DNA from: Latrodectus hesperus
Lineage: Eukaryota; Arthropoda; Arachnida; Araneae; Theridiidae
NCBI GenBank assembly: GCA_037975125.1
Contig: CM075853.1
Location: 70,038,109-70,102,108, forward strand
Length of the DNA: 64,000 nt
Direction of reading: 5' to 3'
Part shown: positions 35,297 to 48,738 of the stretch, piece after piece
How the letters are laid out: the number at the start of each line of letters is the position of its first letter
How positions within the stretch are numbered: the first letter of the stretch is position 1
Position numbers and translations under genes: made by a program
Notes under the pieces: model-generated
What the model was told of the DNA's origin: nothing
Seen by the model: only the letters and a program-made list of their open reading frames with translations
Databases searched by the model: none

Positions 35297-38070
35297 AACT
35301 CACATTGTAAATACTAGTAATAAGTATTGAATGAAAAGGGATGGAAAGAGATGATTTTAAATTTTCTTTCTCCTTTAACAAAAAAGAACCCAAGTGAAAG
35401 AAGCGCGAAACTATGAAGTATTGTTTTTGAACTTCAAAGTGGGGTTTTTAAGCCTTAGAAAATTACCTATGGTAGATTTGGGAAAATACTTATAGTACCT
35501 AAGGAATCAGTATGTCTTATGAAAATATAGATATCATTCTAGTAAACTTTTCGAGTTTGATCAGAGAATTGTAGTTTATAAAGATCACACGAAATCCATT
35601 GACCCTTTAGAAATCCGTACTTGTGTTAGATGAAAACATGCCGCAGTGATGTGAATTTAAAATTATTATACCCAGAATGATGACGCAGAAAAACTGACTT
35701 TTGGAAATAATTGCTCAAATTTCATACTTCCTGTAATTGGAATTAATAATAGTATCAGAAATTTTAATTTTAATAATAGTATATATTGTATAATAACATG
35801 CTTCAAAATGTACCATACTATGTATTAACCATTACAGGAGAAATCACAACATTAACATTTTAAAAACATTTTATAAAATGTTAATGTTGAGATTTCTTTT
35901 TTGTGAACATTTTAAAGTAATGTCCGAAATGCTTATTGAAGATGATGATGGTACACACACTTTCGAGGAATTTACAAGTAAAAACTTTACACATGTAAAG
36001 AAAAGGGGAAAGGGGCATGAAGTCTGAAAATTGATACAGAATTGAAAACCCCGTAAAAGGTTCCCACTAACTCTTGAATTAATATCATAGGGAAAAAATA
36101 AATTTGCATTTCAAACAGAATTTTGTTTTCAACTTACTTGAAAACAAGTAAGGAAAAAATCTTGTAAGTGTTAGGAAATGTATATAATATTATAATAAAT
36201 TCAATTTATAAAAATTAATATTTGTAGTAAAATTTGTGCAATATAAGTGATATGATGAAATACAGTTAACAATTTATTTATATAAAAATATTACTAATCA
36301 TAGTATATTTCTAAAAATATAGAATTTATTTAATTAATTACTATATATCTTTCTTTTTAAAATTCTTCTTTATTTAAAAGCATATTTTATTTCCACAAAT
36401 CAAGGTACTGCTCTAAAACTCATTAAATAAAATTATTTTCCCTTTTCCGAATAAATCAATTCTTACAGCAATTATATTTGTTCTGGAAATTTAATTCTGG
36501 AAACTATTTTTACACAGAAAAATAATTTCCCCAGAAAATAGTTTTATTTAATTCATACAAACCATCAAAAACGGGTTACATTCAGAATAACATCTTTCGA
36601 ATTCAATTATAATCAATGTAATCTGCGTAGCAAAAATGGAAAAGGAAAAAAATGTATTTACTCAAAATGATTTTATTAACAAGTGCGTCTACATTCTCTT
36701 TACTAATTACACTGTTTGGTAGTATATATTTCAATTCTAGTAAATGATTTTGATAACACACAGTTAAAAACGTCCAAATAAAATGTAAATTTATTTATGT
36801 AAAAGAGTTAACAATAGTAAAAAGAAATTTCGTTTGAAAAGCGCAATATTTGGACTCAGCAATGAAAAATAGTAATTTAGAAATGAATAATATTTAATTT
36901 TAAGAAAACAGACATTCCTGAGAATATTTCTCTTTTTATAAAATCGGAACTCTTTCTGAAAAGCTTTAGTTAAAACCATTTTTGCAGCAGTAATTGAGAT
37001 TGGCGTTTTCTAAATCAAAATGTGTCCAATCCAGTATATGTTCAAAAGTTTTTGACACATATGCTAATATTAAATTTCATTAGAGAAACGTATAGAAGTG
37101 AATTATTCATATTTCGGAAATGACAGACTGTTAAGTTCCTATTCATCATAAGGAAGAAATGTTTCAATTTTATTTGAGGATATTTTTCCTTATAATGAAT
37201 TGGAATTTGAGAAATAGGGCGTTGCCCTCGAACTTTGACAAAATTTCGCAAACTTTAGATTTGAAATGAATAAATTTAGTTTTATAAAAAAAATGAATAG
37301 AAAATATTTCATTTTTGTCATGATAAATTAAAAACAAGTCAGCATGCATATAAATGTCGTAGCAAAAATTTTTCTAAAAAAGCTAATTTAATTTTTTATT
37401 GAAAGGGCAATAAAATTTATTAAATTATTTCTGGTTTCTGAGTTATTCATTATTCTATTGCAATTTGAATTCTAGTAAAGTATTTTATTGTTATTCCCTC
37501 TATCTGTGTATGTGTGTATGTTTATATAGAGCGCTATACATAATATGTTTAATAAATTATAGAACTACCTTTAAAGGTAATATAAGCAGCAACATGAAAT
37601 ATGAATGCAAAGAGCGTGATGATTATCACTTGAGAAAGTAGTTTACATTACCATCAGACCAATAATCATAGTTCTTCTGATTGCGAAAGCACTAATTCTA
37701 AAATAACTTTCAATAAGTTTTCAGTGTATTCCATGCATGAGAGATCTGACAAAAATAAATAACCAAAACAAGGTGGTGAAAATTGTCTACAAAACAGTGA
37801 TCAAAGAAACACTTCCTTACTTTTAAAAGTTTCCTACATAAATTCTAGAAAAACATGTTCTTTATGAATCATTAATCTCTATACGGTCTTTCATTACCTT
37901 GCTGATAAATGGAATTGTTAACCACTGAGAGCAGCTAGAAAAATATACGTATTGTTAGGATCTATTAATAACATTTACAAATTTACTTGACATCCATCAC
38001 TGTTGCAAGTGTAGATGACACCTTTTATCATAATGGCGAGTTGACTCACGAATCAAAATTCCTCAGCGGT
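35297..38070. other. AT-rich intergenic stretch, nothing recognised
   Basis: No exon or transposon relic was recognised. Frames at 36791-36979 and 37042-37251 (minus) are short and unremarkable. Confidence 0.4.
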
Positions 38071-38289
38071 GATCAGGACGACGCCAACAAACTCACACAT
38101 CTGCCATTAAAAGAAAAAAAACATTGAAAATACAGCATCATCCCACTCTAAAATCCATGCTGCAATACTACAAAACCATCGCAAGCAAAATCAGCTATTG
38201 GCTTAATGGTAGTCTTCATAATGAACAGTCATACATATATGCAACCAATATTCTACAATGAAAAGTCTTGATAGTTATATGAACGTCAA

Positions 38290-38650
38290 AATTGTTCTGC
38301 TTTTGTGTGCCAAAAATGTCGATAGAAGAAGCAGCACCCTGCATGCTGATGGACATATTGGTCCAAAGTTTTTATATAAATTTGGCATCACTGCTACACT
38401 TGAAACATTCCCCAGTGCTTTTCTTCTAATATTTTTACTACGACATACCTATCTATCTTTAAGAGGTACATGTGGAGGATGGTTCGCGTTTGATTGTTTC
38501 AAGAGTACTAACTATTCTTCTCAATTCAGTCATCATATTTTTATTTTTTCCTTTGTCTTCTGGAAGTTCCTCGTTTGTTGGTGTGCTTTTTCGGCTGTAG
38601 TAAGAAAAGGAATTTGATGAACGATTACTTTGTCCAACATAGCTCCGCAA
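38290..38650 (-). pseudogene. Possible retroelement gag-like fragment
   Basis: A 63-codon minus-strand frame (38459-38650) is polar and charged, unlike the usual hydrophobic AT-rich frames (peptides PTNEELPEDKGKNK and TELRRIVSTLETIKREP). After its stop, about 50 bases on, another frame reads TGECFKCSSDAKFI. This resembles the start of a gag zinc knuckle (C-x2-C-x4-H-x4-C) with the His and last Cys lost. The order, acidic linker then knuckle, fits a decayed LTR retroelement gag, but no pol was found next to it. An unrelated host pseudogene is equally possible. The overlapping plus-strand frame at 38258-38617 is treated as a shadow. Confidence 0.3.
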
Positions 38651-38809
38651 TTATTATTGATTCTGAAGATTTTTCTCTTATATCTCATTTTCTGGAAAGA
38701 CTAATATATATTTCACATCATTTATATAACACAATACCCTGGGTCTTTGGCAATTTGCCTGCTCTTTGTAGCATGTATTCATGGAGTTACATTTTCATTA
38801 TAATGTAAC

Positions 38810-39676
38810 GTACACATGTGGATATGTTATATTAAATGTATAGATGTAAAAATAGGAACTATATATATTTATCCCGTCAGACAAGTATGTTAAAACTTGG
38901 CAATTTCAAATAGTTTAACTTCAAAATAATTTCAGACAAGAAAAAAAATAAATTTAAATTTAAAATACTATCATGATATATGATTTTAAACTGATAATTA
39001 TATCAACATTGAGTTCAAGACCAATAATAAGCATATTTGTAAAGTTCATCTCGTATTACTAATTAGAGGGTCTACATAATTTTAAAATCTCGACCCGTTT
39101 CATGGTAAAGAACGTTAAGCAACGTTTTGTTAACTGTAACTTCAAATAATATGTTTGTTATACAGAAATTCATAATAATCTTTATACCTACTAAATAACA
39201 CCAAAAAGGAACTTAACATTGAATCTAATAACATGCATAAAGTTATTCCTAAATAACTGCATGTGAAAAAATAGCCCATTGTTAGGTTCTCCATAGTTTA
39301 ACTGAGCAATAAATAGAGGAGTGTATCAAAATCAGTAAAGAGAAATCTTTAAAATTAAATAAAAATGTAGCCCCCCACATAAATAAATTTTTAACTGGTG
39401 TTGAAAATTACATATATTTTTTCTTAAGACTTTACGAAAATAAAATATGAATCTTTTAAGAAGATCCTTTTCCCACAGTGGTGAAAAGACAACGTGTCAT
39501 GGAAAAGTAATCTATACTATTTTCCTCTGAAGTATAGGATTAACTGGATTAAACTGGGAGAATAAAATCAAAGACAGCTAATTGGTGTATTATTAAATGT
39601 TTTTTAAGAAATGAATATGGAACGAATGTTAGAAGACACTATATAAATTTGACGTATTTCTAATTCAGCAAGATTG
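38810..39676. other. AT-rich stretch, nothing recognised
   Basis: No frame, repeat or element edge was identified between the gag-like fragment and the LINE relic. Confidence 0.4.
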
Positions 39677-41150
39677 GTCTTCTTCTTCTTATTGATCTTT
39701 CTGATCTGAAATCAGATCAGATATATGAGGTCGTACTCTTTTAATTTCAACACAGCCAAACCAAGCTTCTTTAGGAGATCGTCACCAAGTAAATCAGCGC
39801 AGTCTAATAGATGTTTGGTACTGGTTTCTTCATTGTGGCATTTGGAGCAAACTTGGAAGATCTTGGCTCCATTGGAAAATTGAAGTCCAGTACGCAGTTG
39901 AACCAAAGAAGTTTGGTTTCTCCTGTCACCGACGAAAGCAATCCATGTACCAATGCCCTAACTTATATACCATGGGAGTTCTGATGGATGTCCCCAAGAG
40001 ATGGTTACTGAGGCCTTGTTAATGAGTATTACTCAAGGTAGGTTAATGAAGCCCCCTCAGTAAGTGGCATGGCAGTTCCCTCTTTTTCCAACCCATCTGT
40101 CATTTCATTGTATTTTAAAGTGACATGGGATGGTATTCATTGAAGATATAGGCTAGGGGATGTGGAAAGGGTCCCAAGCTTCTCAATAACTTCAATACCT
40201 TTCTGTTCTATTATCAGTCTCCAATTTTTTAGATATTGTATGGCCCTTTGGCTGTCCGAAAGTATACAAATCTCGCCTGATAAATGTTGCCTGGAAACGA
40301 AGTCTAGAGCCATGTCAATGGTGATCAGTTCAGAGGCGAAAACTGAGCAGCTATAGGAATTCCTGCGTTTAAGAAGAATTACTTCCCTACTTTACCTGAC
40401 AACAGCCCCACTCCCAGTGCAACCATCCCTTTTACTGCCATTTGTATAAATCTAGGCTGCCTCAGCAATCATTTCAATTATGTCAATTACTTAAAGAGCA
40501 GTTTGTTTCAAATATTCTGGGTGATGGGAAGATTTATTGATATGAGTGAATAATTTAGCATGGAAATATACTCCAGACAAAAAAACTATGGGAGACGAAC
40601 AGGCCTTGGTGAATTAAATTCAACAGAAGGTTTCAAAAGATCAAATTCTTCGACTTGACTAAGGGGACTATTTCTTTTTAGTCTTTGATAATTTTGACAT
40701 CCACAGACAAAACTTCCGGTACGGTTTTAATTTCTATAGCTCAAGAGCTTGCTGAAGTATTTTGTAAGATTTGGGATATATCTAAGCCACAGAGGCTAAA
40801 GCTTCATAAAGGACAATATTAGTAGGCGTAATTTTACGAAGTCCAGTAATTAAGCGTGCTGCACCCAAGTTGCATTCTTTCTAGATTTTGAAGATTTGTA
40901 TCTGAGGCGACTTGATCTATCTGATACCCATATTCAAGAATGGGTTTGATTAATGTAATATAAGTTGACCTCAATGTCCTGGCGTCAGCGCTTTAATCAC
41001 ATCCGGAGATAAATTTCAAAATATTGATTGGAGTACTTCAAAATATTGATTGGCAATATTGGTGACTGAATTGTTTGAATAAAAGCTCTTTAAAATATTG
41101 AAATATTCTCATATTCAACTGATCATGAAATTTGACGCCTCTAGCAACTT
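39677..41150 (-). pseudogene. Non-LTR retrotransposon relic: RT C-terminus through RNase H
   Basis: Reading right to left, the late reverse-transcriptase region gives VARGVKFHDQ (about 41130), RTLRSTYITLIKPILEYGYQ (about 40920-40980) and, in another frame, GAARLITGLRKITPTNIVLY (about 40810-40870). After a very decayed linker the RNase H region follows: CSVFASELITIDMALDF (about 40300-40350), ILSDSQRAIQYLKNW (about 40215-40260) and IPSHVTLKYNEMTD (about 40100-40145). The end piece is MVQLRTGLQFSNGAKIF, then CSKCHNEE, HLLDC and LIYLI to TGA at 39712. The E, D and late D positions expected of RNase H are partly visible. Many shifts and stops rule out function. A hairpin spans the stop codon and a short (AAG)n tail ends the element near 39677. 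The 5' half (endonuclease and RT core) is missing. Confidence 0.85.
39700..39721 (-). repeat. 3'-terminal hairpin of LINE copy
   Basis: TCTGATCTG (39700-39708) pairs perfectly with CAGATCAGA (39713-39721) across the loop AAAT. The retroelement stop codon lies at the loop and right-arm boundary, the same place as in the copy at 6326-6341. Confidence 0.6.
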
Positions 41151-41159
41151 TTTGAATTA

Positions 41160-43190
41160 AAAAAGAATTAACACGATGACACTTTTATTCTAAATATGAG
41201 ATTAAAAAAGATATATATTTATTTTTCATAAATTCTAAGAAATAATTGACTTGATACATTTAATCTTTAAAAAATATAAATACAGAAGAGTAGTCGTACT
41301 GAGGAAACAAATTTGAACATTATTAAAATTTCATTAATATTTTAAAATCTATATATAGCTCAAAAATATTAGAGTAACCTCATAATGTTAAAAGAATTAT
41401 GAAAACTATATTCAGAAATAGAGATAAATTAAAAATAATTTTAAAATTACTTTCATATTTTGTCATCGAGTAAATTAAAATCGCAATGCTTAATAAATAA
41501 AATTTTCAACTTACTAAAATCAAAACTAATAGTATTTTAAGTCGAGAGTGTACATTTTTAATGTTTTATACTTATTAAGTTAAAATATTTCCTATAAAGT
41601 GGAAAACAAAAACAAATAAGATAATTAAACTTTTAAAAATTATGAAATATATCAACTCTATACCATTAAATAAACTATTCTCTTGATGTTTGATTTCAGG
41701 AATAGTTCCAAGTATTGGAAAACGGTTAATTTAACTTAATTAAAAATTCTGTAAGCGTTCCAGGAAAACTTTTTCATTAAAAGATTAAAATGAAAAGATA
41801 TTTTAATTAAATCCAATAATTATGGAAACAGTTGAAATTAGTTTCAGTTCCATTAATGGAGCTGTCAGATTTAGCCTAATTTTTAAGTTGCTAATTCTTG
41901 GAAAAAAGAAAACTCAGTGTAAAAAAATCCTTAAACTCTTTATTTACTTTATCACCTCCGTTAATCTTGTTAAAATTAATTAATTTAACTACTCACAAAG
42001 TATTCACTCACTGGTATTTCTAGTTCAGAACATTTGTTTTTTGAAATCACGCTTCCCTTTACCCATATGGGTAAGAATATGTAACATTTTAATGAAATTC
42101 AATTTACTTTCTGGTGAAAACTTTAAGGTAAATCTGTAAAGTTTTCAATTTTTTAATTTCTTTCATTGTAGCCCCTAAGCACTTCATTTCCATTTGAAAT
42201 TTCAGAAAAAAAGAATAATGAAACTAATTAAACTTAGAAAGTTATTTTGACGTCAAAACCTTTTAATTTTTTATAATTTAAATTTCAAAAAAGTGATGAA
42301 TGAACCAATTGTTTTAATTAGCTTCAATATCAGAATTCTTTCAGATTTTTTTTTATAAAAATGTCACATTAATTTTCTTAAGAAAAACGGCATAATTACT
42401 TAATAAGGAACACATTTTTAATTAATTTTAAATCAACTGATAACGTAATTTGTTCTTTAAAACAAAAAGTATTTCTTTATGTATTCTAAAAGTAAAAAAA
42501 CGTTTTCTTTCAAGTAAGGAAATATTTTTTATTTTAAAATTTTTGCAAATAAAATAATTTTACATTACTTGATTGTTATTGTAAACTAGTTTGTTAATGG
42601 AGCACGCAAATCATTCCCTATGAATATTAATTATTATTAAATTGATTGTATATACAAATGTAATGTAATACAGAAATAGCAAGCATAGCTCTAGATACAA
42701 AAAAATAACATATTTTTTATGGAATCCTTATTTATATAGGAAGGAATTACTTCGTAAATAATTTTAACCTTTGACTACAGGAATTTTAAATCATTTGATT
42801 GAGTTTTAAATTATCTCAAACACAAAAACTATTTTATATGTGGTAAATGTTTTGAACATTCTGCAGATAAAATGGATAGCTAAATAATATTACAAATTAT
42901 GGTAAATTTAAATTCTAAGTACAAGGATATCTTTAAGTTTTTACAAAATTTATTAAAAGTTTGCAGAATTTAAAGAACAAATATTTGAAAATTAAACTAA
43001 TGTCCAAAAGTACTTTTTTTCAAATAAAATTGCTACCGAGGATGTTCAGAGCTATTTTCATTTACTAACATAAATATGTTTTAAAACACCCAAATTTTGA
43101 TTTTGAAATTTTTTTTGATAAAAAATGCAATTGCCAATCGAAAATTTCTACTGATGTACATGTGTTTATAATATTCCAATTTTTATTTAT
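41160..43190. other. AT-rich intergenic stretch, nothing recognised
   Basis: No coding or element signal was recognised on either strand. Confidence 0.4.
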
Positions 43191-43196
43191 TTATTT

Positions 43197-43600
43197 TTAT
43201 AATCGCAAATGTATGGTTGCAAATTTCCTTTTGGGTGCATTAAGTTTATTTTCTGCTTTTCCCTTTCTTCTCATCGAATTATTGTTATTCATAATAAAAT
43301 TTATATTATTATGAACAACATAAAACCATCATAAGGCATGATTTCAGTGAAAGTAATTTTAACTATGATATAAAAAATTTTCAACTGCAAAAAACAACAA
43401 CTGTGTTTTTAATATAACTATTTTTTTTGAATCGCAAATGTACGGTTGCAAATTTTTTTTTTGGATGTATTAAAATAACGTATTTTTTTCCTCCAGATAT
43501 TCTTATTCATATTAAAAATTATATTATATTTTTATTGTAAGTACTTTTAACTATACGAAAGATTTAATGCTTTTTCATCTGCAAAAATCAACTTATCAAC
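43197..43600. repeat. Diverged two-copy tandem duplication, period about 229 bp
   Basis: AATCGCAAATGTATGGTTGC at 43201 recurs as AATCGCAAATGTACGGTTGC at 43430. Each is followed by AAATTT, a T run, TGCATTAA- or TGTATTAA-like sequence and later CTGCAAAAA (43385 and 43579). The second spacing is shorter, so one unit has lost sequence. No function is evident. Confidence 0.6.
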
Positions 43601-43609
43601 AATCAATTA

Positions 43610-46005
43610 TAAAATCTTGACAAGTTTTGGGGAAAACGCATTAGTTGATTAACTACGAAACATGCTTTAAGTTAAATACATGAAGCCGGGAGTATTTCAG
43701 AATGTTTTTATTATTCACACAATCAATATTATATTTGTAAATCATGTTACATTCTAAATTTTAATACTTACATCTTAAATGAAAATAAAAAAATTTGTTT
43801 TATGCAATGCAAATAAATTGTTTATATTCTACAAACTTTAGGTGACTTGTTTGAAAACTAGTATAAAATTGCTAGCAATTTTTAAATTCACATTAAGTAA
43901 GTTTTTATTTTTAATATTACTTCTCTACACCACTAAAGTAGGGATATTGCTTAAAATATCATTCAAAAACCTTCCAAACGTAGGTTATATTATTTTAAAA
44001 AGTTAACTTCTCTAAATATTTTAAGCTCATCGCACTAGAAGATCTACATCCATTTAGATTTCTCTTCAACAAAAGACCTTTCAAAATCAATAAATTAATC
44101 GCTTTATTGCTTCACCTTTGAAATTTTCAGATAATTTTTTCTTATCTTCACATTTTCAATAAATTTAAATATCAAAAGTACCTTATAGTAGTGATACTTG
44201 TCTCTTAATATAATTTTTTTTTGTTTCTTGATTAATACATTTCACAGCATAATTTTCAATTTCAGTAAACAAGTAGCTACAACATATGCTGCTAAAAAAA
44301 TATTTTTATTCGTACATATACAAATTAAATCGATCTTAGCAAATTTTAGCAGCACAAATATTAACTAAATTTCAAATTTTAACAAATAAAAACTATCAAA
44401 TATTGAGTAAAAATTAAAAACAATTTGTTGCTTTTTTTATCGAACGAAAATGTTTACTTTTGTGATATGTTTATCTCATTTATTGACATTTTTTTAATCC
44501 ATAGAAAAAGTTTTCTATTGTGAAATGTTTATCATATATTCTACATAATTAATTTAATAATCTACGATCACTCTCTTGAACCCAGGACAATTAATTGAAT
44601 CAGGAGCTACTTTTCAAAGTGGATATGAAACCACTAGAAACATAACGCAATATTTGAAACCAAATATTGCTAAAATGGAGGCAAGAATTGGTGTCAACTC
44701 TTCCTCTATGTGATAGATCGATACTTATACCCTATTAGTACATTATTTTACTTGATACATGAAAAACCTATACAGAAACAACAAGTATTTTCAGTTTTCC
44801 ACGACATAATTATAATTTTTCATATATGTTTTCATCCCTGTATTAATATCGTTAATCTCCATTTTGAATGTTATGATGACAATAAATCCTTTAAGTAGTG
44901 CGATCTTGGTATTAGATATTAAAAAAACTAAAAAGAAGATAGCAAATCTTCATAAATAATATTTATTAAATGTGTTTGCAGATAAAATGTTACTTCAAAA
45001 GTTTAAAATCACATAAATGATGAAGTCAATATTTTTTCTACGGGATTGAGAAACAAGAGATGAAATTAAAGAAAATATAAACACTCATCTGCAACTAATA
45101 TAATAGGAAAAAGTTAGTATTCTGTTCTCATATTCAAGTAATTCCATCATTTATCATGATAGGAATTCTGGAAAAGTATATTATTGTGATAGTTTTGCTT
45201 CCACTTCTCGAAAAAAGGGGTACAATAAATTATTCTACTTTACATACAAAAATATTTAAATAAGAAATATAATGAAACCATGATTTCTCTTCTCAGATGT
45301 CTTGCATCTTATGTTTTAAACAGTGATTCGCATGTGAAGTATTTTGTTTCCTGATTCTTAAATTATTAGTATCTTATTTAAATGAATAATTATTAAATGA
45401 GACACATTATATCTTTCCAATTAAACCTCTCCTGAAGTTAATGGATAAAATAGTTACCACCATACTAAAACCAAATTAATATTTTCTTTTATATCAGAAT
45501 TGTTCTTCATTTGCAGAATATTGAATGATTTCTTAAATAAAATCGGTTTAATATAATAATACAAGATTTTTATCATTGCTTTTATTTGAACTTCTTAAAT
45601 TTTTAAAAATTAAATAAAAGTATCTTTTTTATTAGTTTTGCTTAAATACATAAAATTACCCATTTCTCTATAAAAATTTAAAACACTTAAGACAAATATA
45701 AAATATTTGCTAACATAAAAAGTATATATGCTGTCTGTTTAAAACTCTTAGCATGCGCACTTTCATAAAGCCATCACGTAAACATATTTATCAATGTATT
45801 AAATTGTTTTTGATCACCACGAATGGGCATAAAAGCTGGAGTAAACTTGTAATTAAATGTAAAAGAAAGACTATATCAGAACTATTATTCTACGAAGTGA
45901 TATGTATAAAATTAAAGTATGGCTAAAGAAAGAAAATGAGACTAGATAAATATTGGAAATGTTGTTCCTTTTTAAATGAGAAATGTTCTTCCTTCTTTAA
46001 AGAAA
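43610..46005. other. AT-rich intergenic stretch, nothing recognised
   Basis: One 62-codon frame (44710-44898, plus) has no recognisable motif. Nothing else stands out. Confidence 0.4.
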
Positions 46006-46007
46006 TA

Positions 46008-46226
46008 CTATCCCCACGTATAAGAACTCAAATCTATAAAAAGGCTAAAATAATCTTTCAGCGGTATGTCTCGTTCAATGGCATTTAAACCACTCTCAAT
46101 CACGTTTATGTTAGAAGGAAGTATTAGTTTCGCCATATCCTGTATTGTTTCAGGTTGTAATATGTTCTTCAGAAAACAAGCTGTATTGAAGTCTAAATTT
46201 ATAACACATTTAAAAAGAGAAGTCAT
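46008..46226 (-). other. Unrecognised 72-codon open frame, protein-like composition
   Basis: The frame has a mixed, soluble-protein composition (QPETIQDMAKLILP, NVIESGLNAIERDIPLKDYF) unlike the Ile/Phe/Lys-rich noise frames. An in-frame TAA lies three codons upstream of its ATG and it ends at a stop at 46008. I do not recognise the family. It could be a single exon of an undetected gene, a transposon fragment or chance. A possible acceptor (AAATTTAG) lies inside it near 46194, but no good donor follows. The opposite-strand frame at 46066-46281 is treated as its shadow. Confidence 0.25.
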
Positions 46227-46229
46227 AAA

Positions 46230-47340
46230 TAGTTACTACATAAGGACTAAATGCCTATTGATCATTAAGTTGCCATTCTGAATATAATGAAGGTCTATGT
46301 GTATACTTATATTGATTCCAGTCCACATCTCTGCTTATCCGTAGTCAAATATAAACTGATAAAATGAAAAGATATTATGAATGTCTATCCCTCCATCACA
46401 AAAAAAAATTCTGATGCTATACTCTTGGCAGAATCGGAAACCATCAATAAAAAGCATTTAATTCCAAACAATTGGCAACTGATTTTGCTGACTTTCTTTT
46501 CAGTCAACATGATAGTGCTCTGAGTTCAAGTAATCCATACAAATGACTTTTGTATAGAAATTGTATAGAAATTATTTGGATAAAGCTTATTACAGATTAT
46601 TTGATTTGAGACATTCACCTTATTGTAAAAATTAGCTGTGATCGTAGCTGAATAGTACAATTTTTTCTGCAGCAATAAATAGTTAAAAGAATATATTTGT
46701 TATCATTTGATCGGATAGCACTGAATAATGCCTTTATGAGTATGTGTACTAAGTGGAAGACTGCAGTTGAAAAGTGGTAGACACCACAGTGTTGGATTTC
46801 ACATTATCAACTCAATAGAATGTTGGAAGCTGCTCTTTTCGTAAAATAAGATCGCTGATAAACGATGACAAACACCACCGATTTGAGGCCATAGAAACAC
46901 TTCTACTTCAATCCGCATTTTATTCAATCCTTACTGAGCAACTGTCTGCCGCAAATCTTATTTTAAAAAGCTAGACAAGCTTTCACTTGCTGTGTCGTTA
47001 ATTATTTATGAAAGTCAAATATTTAGACGTCTCTACTCAACTTACCCCTGTCATTCCACCACTTATATCTTATAAATTAAGAGTATTTTGGAAATAGATA
47101 ACTTGGAATTTCACGCTAGGGGATAGAACAGTGTAATTTTGGCCATAGAGGCTTTTTTCCAAATATCTGTAATATATGTATTTGGATTTGACGTTTTTCT
47201 ATAATCAAGTGTAACTGCATATAATATCACACAATCTTATATTTTTAATTAACCGTCATCGTTATATTAATGAGAGTTATGTTAACGAAGAAATAAAGAC
47301 ACTAAAATAAACTTAAGAATCTATTTAAAACCATAAGCTA
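46230..47340. other. Unassigned stretch
   Basis: The 46700-47000 part is somewhat less AT-rich, but I see no frame, promoter box or element terminus there. Confidence 0.4.
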
Positions 47341-48738
47341 ACACTGGCCTCCAAAAGTTAAGAAGCAAACAGTTTTTTTAGCCTAATTTGCAAATGAATA
47401 AGCATAAAAATACCAAATTTGGATGCATATGCACAAAACAACTATGTTTTGATTGCAGAAAAAAATTTACATAAAAAAAATCATACAAATAATTTACCAA
47501 AAAATGCAATCTTGCTACAATTTTAGAAAAAAAAAGGAATAATAACAGTTTTGAATAACAATTAAATAATAACAGTTAAAAAATAATAACAGTGTTGTGA
47601 GGAAAAATGTCTTAGAATCATAACAAAAAGAAGTTTTAATAAAGGATTTGCCTAATCCTAGTTTGAATCTTTTGGCTGAATCTTTTTTCCATGCTATCAG
47701 TTAAGTTGTCGGTTACAGAAATGGGAAGTGAAGACCCGACATAGAGTAAGCTGTTTTCCAGCTCTCCTACAGACCTTGGAGAAAGACTAATAGTAGCCAC
47801 ATGTCTACCAAGATAATTCCACAAATGCTCTATGGAATTCAGGCGTGGTGATTGAACTGAGACCATTCCATTCGCTTCAAATCATGACCCTTGAGATATT
47901 CCTCAAATATTTTAGGTTGATTAGGTCATGTATTATCATCCACAAAAATAGTTACAATGATTTATGGGCATGCATATGTATCAATATTCTCTACTCAGTA
48001 TTTCCCACAATTTACAATTCCTGCCTAGAACACAGGCTGGTGGTACCACCGAAGGAGATTCCTACCCAAACCATTATTCCACCACTGTGGTGACTGTCTT
48101 TCCATAGTGTTGGAATGGTAATTTCGAGTGATTTGTTTTCGCCATACACACAGATCCGCAAACGACATGACTCATTCTCCCGAGTGAATCTGGACTCGTC
48201 TGTAAAAAGTACAGAAGCTTATCTGTGTCTGTTCCAGGAAATGTGTTCTCTACTTCAAGATAAACGGGTCTTTCTCTGTCTTCTAGAATAAGGGACACGC
48301 ACAACTAGTAGCTTTGCATAGAGACCTCCATGTTGCAGACGCCTTCACACCGTATTAACTGGTAGTCTCTCTGAAGCTATCGAGTGGTCTGCTACAAGTT
48401 GCGGCACAGAAAAACTTCTTCTCTTTATGGCAGAAAGATCTATAAAACGGACTTCTGGAGGTGTTGAAGTTCATGGACATCCTGGAACATGCTTTCTGGA
48501 CATAGATGCTTCGGTTCGATATTGATTCTAAAGACAGTGTACCATATTGTGAGACACATTAATTCACTTAGCAGCATCAGTCTGTGACATCACCATTTCC
48601 ATCTATCCACCAACTTAATGAATCACGCAAATGGCTTCTCTCTGATATTGCGGAATCCCATTAATTATTGTCAACGAATCTGCTAACAAATTTTGAAAAT
48701 CAACAAAAGTTACTCACTTAATTTCGAAAGCCTGGTGT
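47341..48738 (-). mobile_element. Tc1-like DNA transposon relic, nearly full length
   Basis: The transposase relic sits inside ends that look like decayed inverted repeats. The left end is ACACTGGCCTCCAAAAGTTA from 47341. The right end, read inward, is ACACCAGGCTTTCGAAATTA from 48738. About two thirds of positions match by eye. The size, about 1.4 kb, suits a Tc1-like element. The flanking TA target is not cleanly preserved at the right end. It lies directly beside the Tigger/pogo-like relic at 48855; which inserted first cannot be decided. Confidence 0.65.
47636..48690 (-). pseudogene. Tc1-like transposase, DD34E type, heavily disrupted
   Basis: Tc1-like transposases catalyse cut-and-paste movement. 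Peptides in order on the minus strand are AICETVQLVDRWKWCQTD-like helix-turn-helix remnants (about 48560-48660), RTSTPPEVRFIDLSAIKRRS (about 48420-48480), SPDSLGRMSHVVCGSVCMAK (48135-48200), IFVDDN (about 47945), SPRLNSIEHLWNYLGRHVAT (47790-47850) and a C-terminal QTRIRQILY to the stop at 47636. VDDN and SIEHLW mark the second Asp and the Glu, about 34 residues apart when a local frameshift is allowed for. SPRL replaces the usual SPDL. Frames at 47636-47866 and 48074-48304 are the longest surviving pieces. Multiple shifts and stops make it dead. Confidence 0.85.

Noticed and set aside
38258..38808. Plus-strand frames of 119 and 77 codons
   Set aside because: They are hydrophobic, have no recognisable motif, and lie opposite the more protein-like minus-strand frame.
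40162..40356. 64-codon plus-strand frame
   Set aside because: It lies opposite the RNase H part of the LINE relic, which is recognisable on the minus strand.
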